From NCBI GenBank assembly GCA_036250195.1, contig JAVHZZ010000004.1, positions 252,797,728 through 252,861,727 on the forward strand: a DNA stretch of 64,000 bases, written 5' to 3'. The DNA is from Mixophyes australis. Lineage: Eukaryota; Chordata; Amphibia; Anura; Limnodynastidae. The translations under genes and the position numbers were made by a program. Each line of letters starts with the position of its first letter. Within the stretch, counting starts at the first letter, position 1. The notes beneath the pieces were generated by a model. The model was not told the origin of the DNA. It did not search any database and saw only the letters and a program-made list of their open reading frames with translations. Below, piece by piece: positions 33,964 to 48,100 of this stretch.

Positions 33964-35680
33964 CCAAGCCTCAAAGATGTAAAGGAGCAAATAAAATAAA
34001 TCTGTTGACTATGGATCTAGGTGTGCTCTGCTCTAAACAGTCAGTACACTGCAGAATACACCCAATATATGTGTGGAATATAAAGTTCCAAAAGAACGCA
34101 GAGAAGAAAAAAAAATTATGTCACCTGTTCACAATATAGTCATTAATGACAAATCTTTTTTTTTACCAAGATACATGTATTAGGATGTTTTTAATGTCTA
34201 CTTTACATGTAATGTATTTTTACAATTGCTTCTGATTGCCAACACGTGTTCTAGCATGCCTACCCGACCGTCATCACTAGTAATTGGTACTTACACCAGA
34301 CCTGTAGCTAGTGCAAGTGAAACGGCAGAAAAATACTTCCCATTTAGATCGACAAAGGGGGTGTTACTGCAGGCGCTCAAACTTAGCACGTCCTTTCTGT
34401 ACATTGACTATGTGCATACGCCCAGTCTCCTCCCCGTTCCACCCATGGAATCGTAGGTTCAAACACTCAAAGATTATTTGGACGTTGCTGCATTTACTGG
34501 CATATGGTCTGGTTCTGGGCATGTGCAGAGTGATTTTTTTACACTAAATATGGCATGTATCAGCATTTACTTTCCTTAATGAATCAGGCCAGTTGAGTTT
34601 TACTTTATTATTGTTGCTCTTTTTAAATAATGTACTGCTGTTTTGATACAAAATTGTAGATGGGACTGTGCTCTTTACAATGATCCAAGAGCTGCAATAA
34701 CCAAGGGTATCTCTCCCTTAAATGACACAATTCAATTTTATATTACTTATGGGCTCATTGTGTAGGCATCTTAATTGTCTTCAGATGTGTTGGTAATGTA
34801 GCTAGGTGTTATATATTCACTATTAATAATAAATGAAGAATATAATGATCATTCCAAAGTAAGCTGTTATTCCCTATATAGTCTTTAATTTATACCCAAA
34901 TCCATTAAAAATTGTACAGCTCTGTAGCAATAGCAATTTTAATTATAAAAAAGATGAACAACAAATTAAAAAAAACACACATGAAACCAATGTTTGACTC
35001 ATCAACCTAAAAACCATAAATTATATCATCCAATTAAATAAATACTTCCATAAAAAGTAGAATTAAAAGCAGCGCCAATTGTATGATTAATTTCATAAAT
35101 AAGAAAACAGATTAAAAGCAGCACCTCACTTGTAAACTCAATATTTAATCTCATAAATTATGAGTATTAGCAGCATAATGTCCTTGTCATAAGGCAATAG
35201 ATGCGTGATAACGATCCAATGTCAGCAAAATGTCCAAACTTAGCCAAAAATATTAATTAGTTCCGTAGATGGTGCGCACAGATTTTAATAAAGAATGTCC
35301 ACACTAATATAAATAATCACAAGCAAGGTAAAAATTGCAAACTCCAAACATGGTTAAACAAATACTTTTGCTTTTTGCCTTAGCGTTGTGAGCTAACTGC
35401 CTACCCAGTGATGTATGCAGAGCTCCGGTCGGGAGGTTGTTATTCACTGGAGAGGCAAGAGAGGGGATGCATCGCGTGCGTTCCACTGTGGAACGCATGC
35501 GCTGTCTTTGAGTTCCCGCATGAGTCGACGGATGTGGGTGTGTGCGCAAGTAACTTTTCTAGTTTGTCAGTTCTACATATTATGGTCATTGATCACACTT
35601 TAATATCTCTTGATATTACATTGACTTTTTTTCTGTCTCTCTCTCCATTTATAGAATGTATGTATAAACCCACCTGATTA
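33964..35680. other. no gene recognised
   Basis: Intergenic sequence. TTCCTTAATGAATCAGGCC at about 34573 looks like one end of a MITE family also seen at 41012, but its partner is not clear. The open frames at 34226-34547 and 35304-35677 have no family features. Confidence 0.45.
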
Positions 35681-36102
35681 TCTATAATATAAATGTCTAG
35701 TGGCGTGTGTTAGTCTGTCTGTCTGTGTGTGTGTGTGGAAAAAAGAAAACCAAGCTGCAGCGCCACCTGCTGGGCGGAGTTATACACTGACCTACTAAAT
35801 TCTTAGTGTGTGTGGGAAAAAATTCAGAAAAGGCTGAAATTTGGTATACTTAGATGTTTTTAATTTGTTAATTTAATTTGTTAATTGTTAAAAGTGTTAA
35901 TAAAGATTTTAAAAAATATATATATATTTCTTGAAGGAGAAGTGACAGTTGGGAGTGGTTGGTGGTTGCCGGGGGTGACAGTGGGGAGTGGTTGGTGGTT
36001 GAGGCCTGGGCTATGGCCCAAATGCATGACAAGAACCTTTTTAACACCTTAAGTAGCTTGATTTGACTAGAATGCATGCGTATCATGCACGGGTTAACTT
36101 GT
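35681..36102 (+). mobile_element. Helitron-like non-autonomous repeat, copy A
   Basis: Starts TCTATAATATAAATG and ends with TGCATGCGTATCATGCA, a short hairpin, then CGGGTTAACTTGT. An inverted, longer copy lies at 59780-60425. Both share GCGCCACCTGCTGGGCGGAG and the run of GGGAGTGGTTGGTGGTTG units. The TC start and 3' hairpin suggest a Helitron, but the final CTRR is not clear (CTTG here) and no Rep/helicase is present, so the class is tentative. Confidence 0.55.
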
Positions 36103-36614
36103 AACTACATAAACATTTTAAATGTGTATATTATTTCTACAAACAAAATGCATATAGTGAAATATGTGGCAGATAAACAACTAGCTGTGATAGTGAAGAT
36201 CAGATTTACATTCATTTATAAGAAACTGTAATGATTTTCATATAGTCATGGACAAGCAAGGCATTTATATTGGGGGATTATATATTACAATTGTCCTAAA
36301 AAAACATGTAATGTCACACTAATCTAAAATCTATATCATACATTTTACTAAAATACAAACATTGAAATACTCAAAAGATTTGCTATAAATTTACTTTCTA
36401 TATTCATCTTATCCTAAAATAGTTTAGTAAATGTCTCTATGTATGTAATACATCATTATTATTTTTTATTCTCCAGCCTCCAAAGCAATTTTTATTGCCC
36501 AAGATATACCTATGATAACACAGAGGCAAAAATAAAAACTGACATTTGGATTTAAACAATATTTTTATTTCATGCTTTTTTCAATGCACATGTATTGGGC
36601 AGTCAACTGATTGA
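36103..36614. other. no gene recognised
   Basis: AT-rich spacer. Confidence 0.5.
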
Positions 36615-36743
36615 GGGATAGATTTATCAAACCTTCTAAAAAGGAAATCTGGAGGTGTTGCACATAGCAACCAATCAGATTATAGTCATTTATCTAATAC
36701 AAAAAAACACTTTTCCCTTTTAGAAGGTTCGATAAATCTACCC
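36615..36743. mobile_element. small palindromic MITE
   Basis: GGGATAGATTTATCAAACC at the start and GGTTCGATAAATCTACCC at the end are inverted. The interior has CAACCAATCAGATTATAG, as in the Harbinger-like MITE at 29918. The target duplication is no longer visible. Confidence 0.65.
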
Positions 36744-37037
36744 ATCCGTGTTTTGTGTTGCTATTTTTATATTACCTGGATTGTCATTTTAGATTTTGGA
36801 CCATTTTAGATTTTGTTCTGCTTACTTTTTTTTATAAGTCATGTGTAGCAGTGCATATTGTGAGGTGGTGCTGTAAATGACACATTTTTAATTTTAAAAA
36901 AATTTAAAAAAATCAGGGTAGTATTGAGTTGACAGTGAAAGGTCTTACGCTATTCATTGCTTTTGTATAAAAAAAAACAGATAAGATTGCCCTAGAGTGA
37001 ACAACTGTGTATTGGGAGTGGTAACTGCTCATTAGGC

Positions 37038-37090
37038 CAGGGCCATCTTAACAACATTATGGGCCCCCGGGCAAAGCAGTGCACCGGGGT

Positions 37091-37137
<47 letters not shown>

Positions 37138-37302
37138 TAGATATAGATATATAGAGATAGAGAGATGTACTTGCTCAGTGACCCTTGAAGGTTTTTTTTT
37201 GCAGATTATTTATTCTAATTAAAGAGCCATGCCTATGGGGCCCCCTTGCCTGTGGGGCCCCCGGGCACCTGCCCATTGTGCCCAATGGAAAAGATGGCCC
37301 TG
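37038..37302. mobile_element. hAT MITE containing a TA microsatellite
   Basis: Ends CAGGGCCATCTT and AAGATGGCCCTG are perfect 12-bp TIRs. The 8-bp duplication CATTAGGC is at 37030-37037 and 37303-37310. A run of TA dinucleotides at 37094-37135 lies inside. There is no coding sequence. Confidence 0.9.
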
Positions 37303-37310
37303 CATTAGGC

Positions 37311-38073
37311 CAGTAAATGATTTTGGCCTTGAAAGCTTGGAAATCAGCCGGTAGGTCTTGATAAAATAGAGGTGCTGTTTGCATTCTTTCCTTGTGCATT
37401 TCCATCTCCTCTCATCCCCCCTCTCAGTAGCTCGACACATTTCCCAAATAATAATCATAATTATTGTTTTACCATTTCTATGTTACGCTATTGTTGCTCT
37501 TGTTTCCATTGTTTTCTTTTTTATTCTTGAGACTTTTGTAATATTTGTAAATGCTCCTATTGTGTAAAGTTTTTTTTTACATTTGATGAAACCAACGTTT
37601 GTAATGAATTTGCCTTATCTGCTTATAATCTACAACAATATCTTTTTATAAAATACAATGCACAAATGTCACAGCATACAATTGCATGTTGTGTTGAGCT
37701 GTAGTTTTTGGGAAAAGTTGCGGTGGGCCTGAACTGACCTTAGTGTCAATTTGCATTTTTGAATAACATTGTTCAGAAATGGCGACTAATGTAAAGATAA
37801 TACAGTGAGTAAATATGTTACAAGTAGTGTTATATAACATTGAAAAGGTAAAAATGTTAAAACAAATATGGATGAATATCAAGTCCTTTTATGCAATTCA
37901 CCCGTGATGAATGCAAATAGGTGCAGGAAACAGCCATTTACTAAATGATGACAGAAAGATCTGCAATGACAAATCTAGAACATTAGGAACAAATAATGAC
38001 AATTTCAATTTTATGCCAAGCAGGAACCCTTCAAAATAGGAGGAGCCTTCACTTCACAGAGGCATGATCAGAG
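37311..38073. other. upstream region of the secreted-protein gene
   Basis: No repeat or gene recognised. As the 760 bp immediately before the TATA box, it should contain proximal control elements, but I cannot name any site with confidence. Confidence 0.4.
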
Positions 38074-38080
38074 TATAAAA
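38074..38080 (+). promoter_or_regulatory. TATA box of heptad-repeat secreted-protein gene
   Basis: TATAAAA in the context GAGTATAAAACAGG. It lies 85 bases before the start codon, so a cap site near 38104 would give a 5' UTR of about 55 bases contiguous with exon 1. A strong TATA box suits a tissue-restricted, highly expressed secretory gene (inference). Confidence 0.65.
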
Positions 38081-38158
38081 CAGGTGTTGTTAAATATACA
38101 TCTTTAGATATTTGGTTCGGTATTCATTATAGAAAACTTGTAACCAATAATCTCAGTC

Positions 38159-38201
38159 ATGAAGATCGCAATAGCCTTCCTGCTCCTGGGCATCTGCCTT
38201 G
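38159..38201 (+). CDS. exon 1: signal peptide
   Basis: ATG at 38159 follows CTCAGTC and opens MKIAIAFLLLGICL. The donor is CTTG|GTAAGA, phase 1, with the split codon completed as Val in exon 2. A lysine followed by a hydrophobic core is a textbook secretory signal. Confidence 0.78.
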
Positions 38202-38889
38202 GTAAGAATCATTATTGCTATTGTACACTTAGAATTTTATAAAATAATCTTTTGTATAAGACAAGATTAAATTTTCAATTTGTTACCTGATCCATGCAGT
38301 TTATTTTAAAAGTCCTATGAAATACATCCTGAATGTGCACTATTTCAAATTAATTGTAATCCAAATAGAAATATTTTTTTATTTTTTAAGGGGGTTATAT
38401 TTAACAAAAGCACAAAAATAGGGCTTTAAAAAAGGCAAAATGCAAGTGATCCCGCACAAGCATGGATGTGCATATAATAAGGCTAATTGAGGCAGCTGTG
38501 GGAATTTAAAAAATAATAATATATGTGTTCACAGTGCAACAGCCAAATGAACAATTTCCACTTGTTGATGGATCATCATCATCAGCTATTTATATAGCGC
38601 CAATAATTCTGCAGCGCTGTACACCAGGGTCATTTTGATAGCCAATTACCCTACTACTAAATCTAATAATGACTAATAATAATAATAGACAATTATGCTT
38701 TTTATTATTATATGATTGTACACTTGTGCATACATACTTATTTTTCAGTTCCATCAAATGCAAATGTTGGAAAGAAGAAGATGACGGTAAGGAATATTTA
38801 CAATCCATGTTTTTTTTAGACACACTGAACAGTAATATGTCTAATTTGTTTCATAAACAAAGCACTAATTCCGAAATAGTTGTGTGTGT

Positions 38890-38928
<39 letters not shown>

Positions 38929-39154
38929 TCACATACATACACACACATGCATATATACACACACATACTTTACCTGAGCCCCTTCAGTGTTCACCTAACG
39001 TTGTAACCAGGGAAAGCTTATTTAATTGTAAAGTGTAATTGAATATGATGCTTGGCATTGCAATCTAAGTTTAAACCTTGCAGTGAGTGCTGTTGCTTAT
39101 GAATAAAGCTGCGGTGAGTTTTTGAACACCAACATATTGGTCCTGTTGTGGATG

Positions 39155-39194
<40 letters not shown>

Positions 39195-42100
39195 AACAGA
39201 AGACAGGCAGGGCGCCTCAATGCGTATTACCACTTGTATAGTATAAATGGATGTAATATCATGCGTACCATAAGGTATTGATAGGTCGTCTAGTCAGATA
39301 AGGAGGATCCTCTTCATAAATTGTTCCTCCCAGTTGGTAAAATAATGGACAATGCAAGAAACAGAATACAACATAGAGTAGTATTGTCAGGATGTGTAAT
39401 CACACCACCTGTGAGATATATACCACCTATGGGACTTCCTTATCGTGCAAAAACACATATGCCCAGAAATCAACAGTTATGATGTATAGGACACCCGTGT
39501 GTACCAGCCCAAAAAAAGGTACCTACCTGGGAGCAGTGTGTGTCTTGGAGTCACAGCCGTCCCTTCCCCTCGTATCACTGAGGGTTACTGGGACAGAAGG
39601 ACGCAGCTAGTGCACTAGTATCACGGTATTGTACTTTTTACACCTCCTTTCTTGTCATTATTGCTGCCAATGACTGAGATTTGAAGAGAGGGACTATACA
39701 ACTGATCCTTCAAAGGATTGATTTTATGCCAATTTGAAGAGACCATCTGGTACGCAGTTTATATTTCTATACCTTTTTTTGGGCTGGTACACACGGGTGT
39801 CCTATACATCATAACTGTTGATTTCTGGGCATATGTGTTTTTGCACGATAAGGAAGTCCCATAGGTGGTATATATCTCACAGGTGGTGTGATTACACATC
39901 CTGACAATACTACTCTATGTTGTATTCTGTTTCTTGCATTGTCCATTATTTTACCAACTGGGAGGAACAATTTATGAAGAGGATCCTCCTTATCTGACTA
40001 GACGACCTATCAATACCTTATGGTACGCATGATATTACATCCATTTATACTATACAAGTGGTAATACGCATTGAGGCGCCCTGCCTGTCTTCTGTTACAG
40101 TGTCTTCATTTCCGGATTAACCATCTGGCTACAGGATATCGTGGCTGCCGCTCATACTTGAGCTATTCTACATCTGGAACTTTTCTGCTGCTTACTATAT
40201 TACCATACTGTGACTACGTTGTGGTTGTGAGCGCCATTTTATATATCTGTTTGTTTGTTTTTTCATATATATATATATATATATATATTTTTATAAAAAT
40301 AAAACAATATAGTTTGCAAATTGTGCAGGATGTACATATCCAATTCTTCAAAGTTGTCTCAAGGTGAAAATCTACTTTGGCAACTAGTCTTCATACTAGC
40401 TTACCAGGCTGCTGACCAAGGTCAGGCTGAAACCTCCCCCTCCTCCTAAATTATGATAACCAGATTATTAAACGTGTGCTAAAGGCTTGTAACTATAAAT
40501 GGAAGGGGTCAAACAAACATGTCCGTTCCTTTCTAACTATAGTTATAAGCTCCAGCTAAGATACTGAAACCTCACTCTCAATGGGAAGTAGAATGGGTAG
40601 AGTTTAAAGTGCACCCCCAAAAGTATTAGTGTCCTATTAAAAGAAAGTAAAACGGTCTAATTGAGGGTTCATACCTCCCTAGGCTAATAAGCTTGTATCT
40701 CCCCTCACATTCCAAGCCAGACTAATATGTGGTAGGTAAAAATTAATTTATACTTCATTTAAAATCTGGCTTCCTTCACCCCCACACCAATGTTTATGAT
40801 CACGATTTTATGAAACTCAGCTCCATCATAGCAATCTTTGTTACTCATTTAGCTTTCATTATAAATCAGAACTATATAGCAGTACAGAGGCATGAACAAG
40901 CTCTATTAAGGGTGAGAATAGAGGAGGAAGGGTCTGTCACGTCTGCGCCTTTTGCCATCCTTGTCTCTCCTACTCGCTTATACTCAAGCATCCGCACAAG
41001 GATGACTCTGTGGGCCTTAGTCATTAAGGAAAGTAAAGCAAAAAAAGGAGTAAATCTTCTCTGGGACTAACCATGTTACAATGCAAGGGGTGCAAATGAG
41101 TTTTATTATTTTGCACATTAGTTAAATACGGTCTGTTTTTCATCTGGCACACAAATACTTGATATATTATTTTTACACTGAAATTTAAAGTTAATCTAGG
41201 ACATGATCTACCCAAACTTTAAATCTGTCCCCACATTTTAAATTTACCTCCACCTCCAGTGCAACATGGTTTTGCCCAGGTGCAAAGTTACTCCTTTTTA
41301 ATGCTTTGCCCTCCTTAATGACTCAGGTCCTTTGTCTTCAGTCTATATCATGATAACATGTCAATATTTAAACTTTACAATATTTTTCTTTGATGTTTTC
41401 TTTTTACTTCGGAGAAAAACTATTCTCTTATATTTTAAAATTAATTTCAGTTTATACCTCTCCGTCACAGTTTTGCACCACTAAAAATTTTTGCATCCCC
41501 TTCCCCCAAAAGGCTGGCACCCTTGGCTGCAGCCTAATTAGTGAAAATAAGCACAAAAATATACACAATTTTCCATATGAAAAAAAAATATGATCAAATT
41601 TATCATATTATAAAGATTCTCATTTACAAGATCTTCATAAAAAAACATTAAAAATAAGAATCCTATCCGCTGTATAAATCTTGATACAACATATTTCAAG
41701 AAATCCCGTCCCAAAATGTAAATCAATAGCCCAAATCAGTTAAAATAATTATTATTTTCATTAGTGCCTTTGTGAACGGATTGACAATAGCTACACATTT
41801 ATTTGATTTTCCTATGATTGGATCTCTCCAGGTACATGAGCGATAGTGAGTTTCAATGTTATATATTTTCTTTTATTTCCCATGCATCTGGCTGAGGGTA
41901 ATCTAATATACTACCAGTCTCTGGCATTTAGTTCAAGACTGCAATTATCTTTTATTTGTCATTCAAGTTAGGATTCATTTTGCATTTTTCCCCTCTTATT
42001 TAAGCTGGTCCTGCATACCACAATGTAATGCTAGCTAATCTGTGTAATTCATACTTGCCAACCTTTGGCAAGCTAATTCCGGGAGATCCCAGGCAGGGGG

Positions 42101-45100
42101 GCGTGGTTGGAGGGCGGGAGAGGTGGGGCGCGGTAATTTACGTCATTTGGACTCGGCCCCCCCGTGACAAAATGAGGTTTTTTTCCTGGGGAGCGGGGCC
42201 AAAATGACGTGATTCATCGCGAATCGCATCATTTTGAGGAGCATGTTGCCATATGCCGGATATATGCCTGCTCTCCCGGGAGACTCCTGGACATTCCGGG
42301 AGAGTTGGCAAGTATGGTGTAATTGCTTTCTGTTTCATGGGTGCTAATTATGAATAATATTGCACTAAAATTCCCATAGAGTAGTAAGAGAACACTATTC
42401 TGCACTATTTTCCTATGGCTTTCAGGAGGTGGTTAAAAAACCCAGAAACAATTGCTACTAAGTTTTACATATTCTGATTGTCCTGTTATTATTCTTCAGG
42501 AGAACGAGGCATATTCTCATGGCCGTATAGTGACTATGATATTGAAAAGATGGAGCTCGTTACAGGTATTTAAAAACAACAGTAAAATATCACATTCATA
42601 TTATATATTCATCTATATAATTATGATACTCAGTTGGTACTAAAATGCATAATGCTGTATTTCAAAAACTAAAGTATCTTATTTTGATTTACCTCCAAAA
42701 TCTAATGTGAAGGATTTATTTAAGACATGATGGTGTATCATTCTGCACATAATACAAATGTCTAGAACCAATCAATTGCTTTAGTACATAAAGAAATATT
42801 GGAATCCTGCATCGCAATATTGCTGGGTGTCAACACATACTCAAATACAGAATGTACAGTGGAGACACAAATGCATTGCACTCCGGAATTATATAATTAT
42901 AATCCTGATTTTGATTTCTGTACAAATAAAAGTGCTGACATTCTAAATATTTGACCCATAATCAGCCAATAGCCTGCAGTCTTCAAAGGAAGGGACACAG
43001 ATCAAGCTGCTGAGTGATCATTTGTATTACATTTATTATATTATCTGGATTGCTAAAAAATGACCCCTGTCTACCTGCAGCTTTATAGTTTCTTCATTCA
43101 TTAAATTGTTTAGCAATGCTCCACACAATGACTACTGAGATTATTTATAACCCCAAGGCTCATTTATGACTGTATAAATTGCAAAGTCCACAGCCCAAAT
43201 GCTCTCTTGTGATGGCACGAGCCTACTTTCACAAGTGTGTCTGATTTATGGTAGTCTACATGGATACGTAAGGAAAATGACAGCGTCTGTGAGGGTTCAG
43301 AAGTTTGCACTTTCCGATTGGAAAAGTTGTACTGATCAGGATGTGCCTTGCCAAGTATGGATTAGGGACATTAATGAGGCTTTTTATTAGCATAGATTTA
43401 AATGAACTGGCGCGAAACAGAAGGTGCATTTATGGAGACGTTCCTAGTTTTAAGGCGCTTTTCTCTCCTCTTTTCCATTTGCTGTTGGTTAATATAGACC
43501 TTGTCCTATATCTTTATTGAGATGCATTTTGCACTAACCAGCTGCACTTTGGTGGAAAAGCTTGCCATAAAAGTGTCATAAGTCTCGATGACTCCTGTAT
43601 TTGATGATTAATAGCAGAAATTGCTTTTTTTATTTCATGTTTTCAGAGCTCCCTGGATAACAGGTTTGCTGAGTGCAGTGTATTTGTGTCTGTCCAAAAT
43701 AAATCTTTTGACTGTGATACCCCCTACACCAGGGGTGGGCAAACCAGTCCTCAAGGGCCATCAACAGTTCATGTTTTTAGGATTTCTTTAACCATGCACA
43801 GCTGAGTTAATCTATTTGGCTGGGTCAGTAATTATCCCAGCTGTTACTACAGACAGAAATCCTAAAAACATGAACTGTTATATGGCCCTTGAGGACTGGT
43901 TTGCCCACCCCTGCCCTACACCCTCTCACCTACCCTCCTTTCACAAGCATTGCTTATTTGAAACGGTTATGTTGTTTAAGTTTTGCATGGTTAGTGTAGT
44001 ACTTTATGTAAAGTGTAGGATGTCATATTTTGTACCTTATGTCTTGTAATGTACCTAAAAGTATGAATGATTATGTTTCAGTGTATTGTGGTTACAGCTG
44101 CGATGCGACGCAGTACACTTGAATGTAATGTATCATATGTTTTTTATACCTTTATACAAATTAAAGATACCCTTTTAATAAAAAAAAAAAAGTTGTTGGA
44201 TAAAATAGCCCATAGCTGTATTATGGAAACTTGCATTAAAAACAAACAAACAGCTGAATAAATGTCTAATGTTAGTCATCTATTATTGTAAAGTGGAGTA
44301 AAATATTTTAGTGAGTGACAATTATCTCAAAAATGACATTTTGGGGGTTTAGTTTCGCTACTGCTTTTCTCAACAGTCAACTTGAATGAATTGCTTCTCT
44401 TTTCTCTGTTTGCTAGAATTGTCACCAGTGTAACGATCTAGAAAGATTCTGCATGGAGAAGGCCATAGTGGACGATATGTGCTTTATGCTGGTAAACCAC
44501 TTTGACTAACATATATATTTTATCTCATAAATGTGTTAAAACAATGGAAACAGCATTTCTGTGTAATAAATCATCCATATACATGATTATAAAAGTCAAA
44601 ATGAAAAATATACTGTGCTTTTGCTGTATTGTCCGTATTTGAAACAATTATCAGTGGCACATAGCAGTTAGGGAATTAAAAATGTTTGTGAGTTGGATGA
44701 AATATTAAAATGAAATTTGCTTACATTTTAGTACCTGATGTCTCAGGATATGCAAATATCATCTAGAGCACTACTGGCTGATTTGGTAAGATGCCATAAG
44801 AGATATATATTATTATTATTATTATTATTATCATTTATTTGTTAGGCGCCACAAGGTTTCCGCAGCTCCGCACATAGTACAAACAGTAGACTATACAGGG
44901 TATAACAGTACAGAACAATAAACAAAAGTACCAGTACTTTAGAAACTCCAGGCAGGCAGATGCAATAGACACGGAGCAGAAGAACGGGTAAGGAGACAGG
45001 AGGGAGGAGGGCCCTGCTCAAGCGAGCTTACATCCTAAGGGAGGGTTAAACAGACCAGGCACAAGAGGAGCCAGTTGAGGGAATGGGTGAGAGGGGAGAA

Positions 45101-48100
45101 TGAGTGGAGGAGATGGGGGTTAAGTGGATGGTTGGTAGGCTTTGAGAAAGAGGTGAGTTTTGAGTGCACGTTTGAAGGAGCACAGAGTAGGAGAGAGGCG
45201 GATGGAGCGAGGGAGGTCATTCCAGTGAAGGGGGGCTGCACGGGAAAAGTCCTGGATTCTGGAATGGGAAGAGGTGATCAGAGTGGAGGAGAGGCGGCGG
45301 TCATTGGCCGAGCACAGGGAGCGGGTGGGAGTGTGAATGGAGAAGAGGTTAGAGGGGCAGTAGAGTGGGAGAGAGCCTTGTAAGTGGTGGTGAGGAGTTT
45401 GAAAAGAATTCTGTAGGGGAAGGGGAGCCAGTGTAGGGCAAGGCAGAGAGGGGAGGCAGAGGAGGAGCGGTGTGAGAGGTAGATGAGTCTTGCGGCCGCA
45501 TTGAGTATAGAGTGGAGGGGTGTGTTTCATGAAGTGTTGTGCGCTAATAACGCAACATATATTTATGTGGGAATTCACTCAGCCAACTAGTCATAATGTG
45601 GTTATGCAGTAGTAAAGGAGCTTGTTTGAGTATGGGGAAAGATATCAGAAGAAGAGCTTCAAAAGTATGGCAAGGAAATATACAATATTAAATATAGTGG
45701 AGACAACCAGTTTGTGGGCTGTTATAACATACTTGCCAACATTTGTGATCTCTCCTTCGGGATGGAAGATCATACAGTCCTGGGGGCGTGACCACATGAA
45801 CCGCATCATTAAACCCCATTCCCTCACAGCGAATCACAGCACGTTTCACTGTGAATCGCGCCACTGAGCCCTTCCTCCACCCACTTCACTAAGAAAGTGG
45901 GCAGGATGCAGGAGTCCAGGAGAAAACCCAGATATTCAAGAGTCTCTTGGACAATCCAGAAGAGAAGGCAACTATGAGCAATAATCTTCAGAATGCAGCC
46001 TGCTAGAATGCAACCAGTAACATTACAGCAGACTGTAACATTACTAGCTCCTAATTTGTTTAACTGTCATAACAGACGATACAGCCCACAAAACTACTGC
46101 ATACACTGCAACAGGTGCACTAAAGGCAACCATTTTATTTTCTTATTTTTTTTTTTTAAGCTGGACTTTAGCTGATCATCTCAGCATTTTTTTCATAGAA
46201 CAAAGCATTTTCTAGTGAATTAAAATTTTAAAATATTTTTTTTTGAAAATAAATAAAAAATTTTTTATAACATCAAATTAGTGAAACTGAAAGCCTAAAT
46301 ATTACCTCTTGCTGTGAAGGGGCCCATTAAAATAAATAGACCCCTAAATGTTATCATGAAAGTGTGTTGAGATGTTCCACTGCCCTCTTGTGGAGTTTTG
46401 AACAAAATTATTTACTGGACTGTTTGTGCCTAACTAATAATTAGAGAAAGTTATCAATTATTACAAAATGTAGACATTAAATGACTGCATCTGTTTCAGA
46501 ATTTTGGCATTTCGTTGAACATTATCATAGAAGGAATAGAGGTAAGATGTTATGTTCTTTCATAAGATGTGCATTTGTGAAACATAATGCAGCCAAGAAA
46601 TTATAGAGTGGGTCTTCAGTGGTGACAGTATACCTATTTGCTTAGCATAAAATACCCAAATTCATACTGCATATGCGTACCAACAAGATGCATATGCCAA
46701 TGTCCATATGCAGATAAGACACATCTAACCTTTGCGACTCCTACTGTTTAGAGAGATGGGGCAGGGGAGGGAAGGGGTGGGACAGGGGAGGGTAGGGCTG
46801 GCAAGCTTAGGCAGTCTGCAGTGGAGTCCATTCAAATGTGGCTGTAGACCAGGGCCGGACTGAGACTAAAAATCAGCTCTGGCATTTAAAGCACACAGGC
46901 CCACGTGTTGTGGGCTCCATGCACTATATTGTTGCACACTGATGCTGGCGCAGTACAACATGATGTAGTATGAGTGTGTGTGGAGGGGGGGGTATTTATT
47001 TCTCCTAATGACCCTCAACATTACATTATTAGCACCCCAATTACATCAATAAATACCATGACAATACATTATTAGTACGCAAATTACAGCAATAAATAAT
47101 CCCCCACACACACTCATACTACATCAATCGCCCCCACATTACAGCAACCGGCATCACCCCCCACATTACAGCAACCGGCATCACCCCCCACATTACAGCA
47201 TCCGGCATCACCCCCCACATTACAGCGTCCAGCATCACCCCCCACATTACAGCGTCCAGCATGAACCCCCACATTACAGCAACCGGCATCACCCCCCATA
47301 TTACAGCGTCCAGCGTCACCCCCCACATTATAGCAATACCCTCTCCTACTTATTAGCAATACTAAGCACCAAACACACTACAACATTGCCACCAGCATGC
47401 CACCCCATACTACAACAATACCACCAAATATACAGACGCCACTGTAGGAAACAATGTTTTGCTTTTTTCAAATCTCCCACAAAATAGCAGCAACGAATTT
47501 ACACACACATATAGGTAACAGGTACCCTTTTCCCTCAATTAAATAGTAATGGCAGAATTTTCATGAATCATTCCACATGAAATAAAACTAACATATATCT
47601 AAAAAAACAACAACTATTGAATGATCAGTTGAACCCACATGGCCGCATTAAAAGTATTTCCATCTACAGCAAAATGTCAGAGAAAAATATTTTTGTTTTA
47701 CTACAGTAATTGGATATGCGTCTTTTCTATTCATTTTAAATAACACAGTATATAAATTAAGGGGGATAGAGGAGGTGGGTGAGAAATAATTGGATGTGAT
47801 CCATCAGTTTGATTAGATAGGAAACATTAAGATTATTTACCTGGAGACATCTACCCCCTTGACTCACAGGCAGGGCTGACAAGAGGAATTTTGGGCCCTG
47901 ATACAGCAACTTCTTTGGGCTCCCATCATATGCAACAATGAAAGACTTGCATTTGGCAGAAGTTCATATGATGCCACACTGTAGTGTGCTCAGTTCATAT
48001 TATGCCACATCGTAGTGCCCCAAGGTCATATTATGCCACATAGTATTACCCTCAATTCATATTTGGTCATGCAGAAGTGCCCACAAATCATATTATGGCA

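Noticed and set aside
45075..45383. 102-codon plus-strand Gly/Arg/Glu-rich frame
   Set aside because: Antisense of the L2 LINE ORF2 C-terminus.
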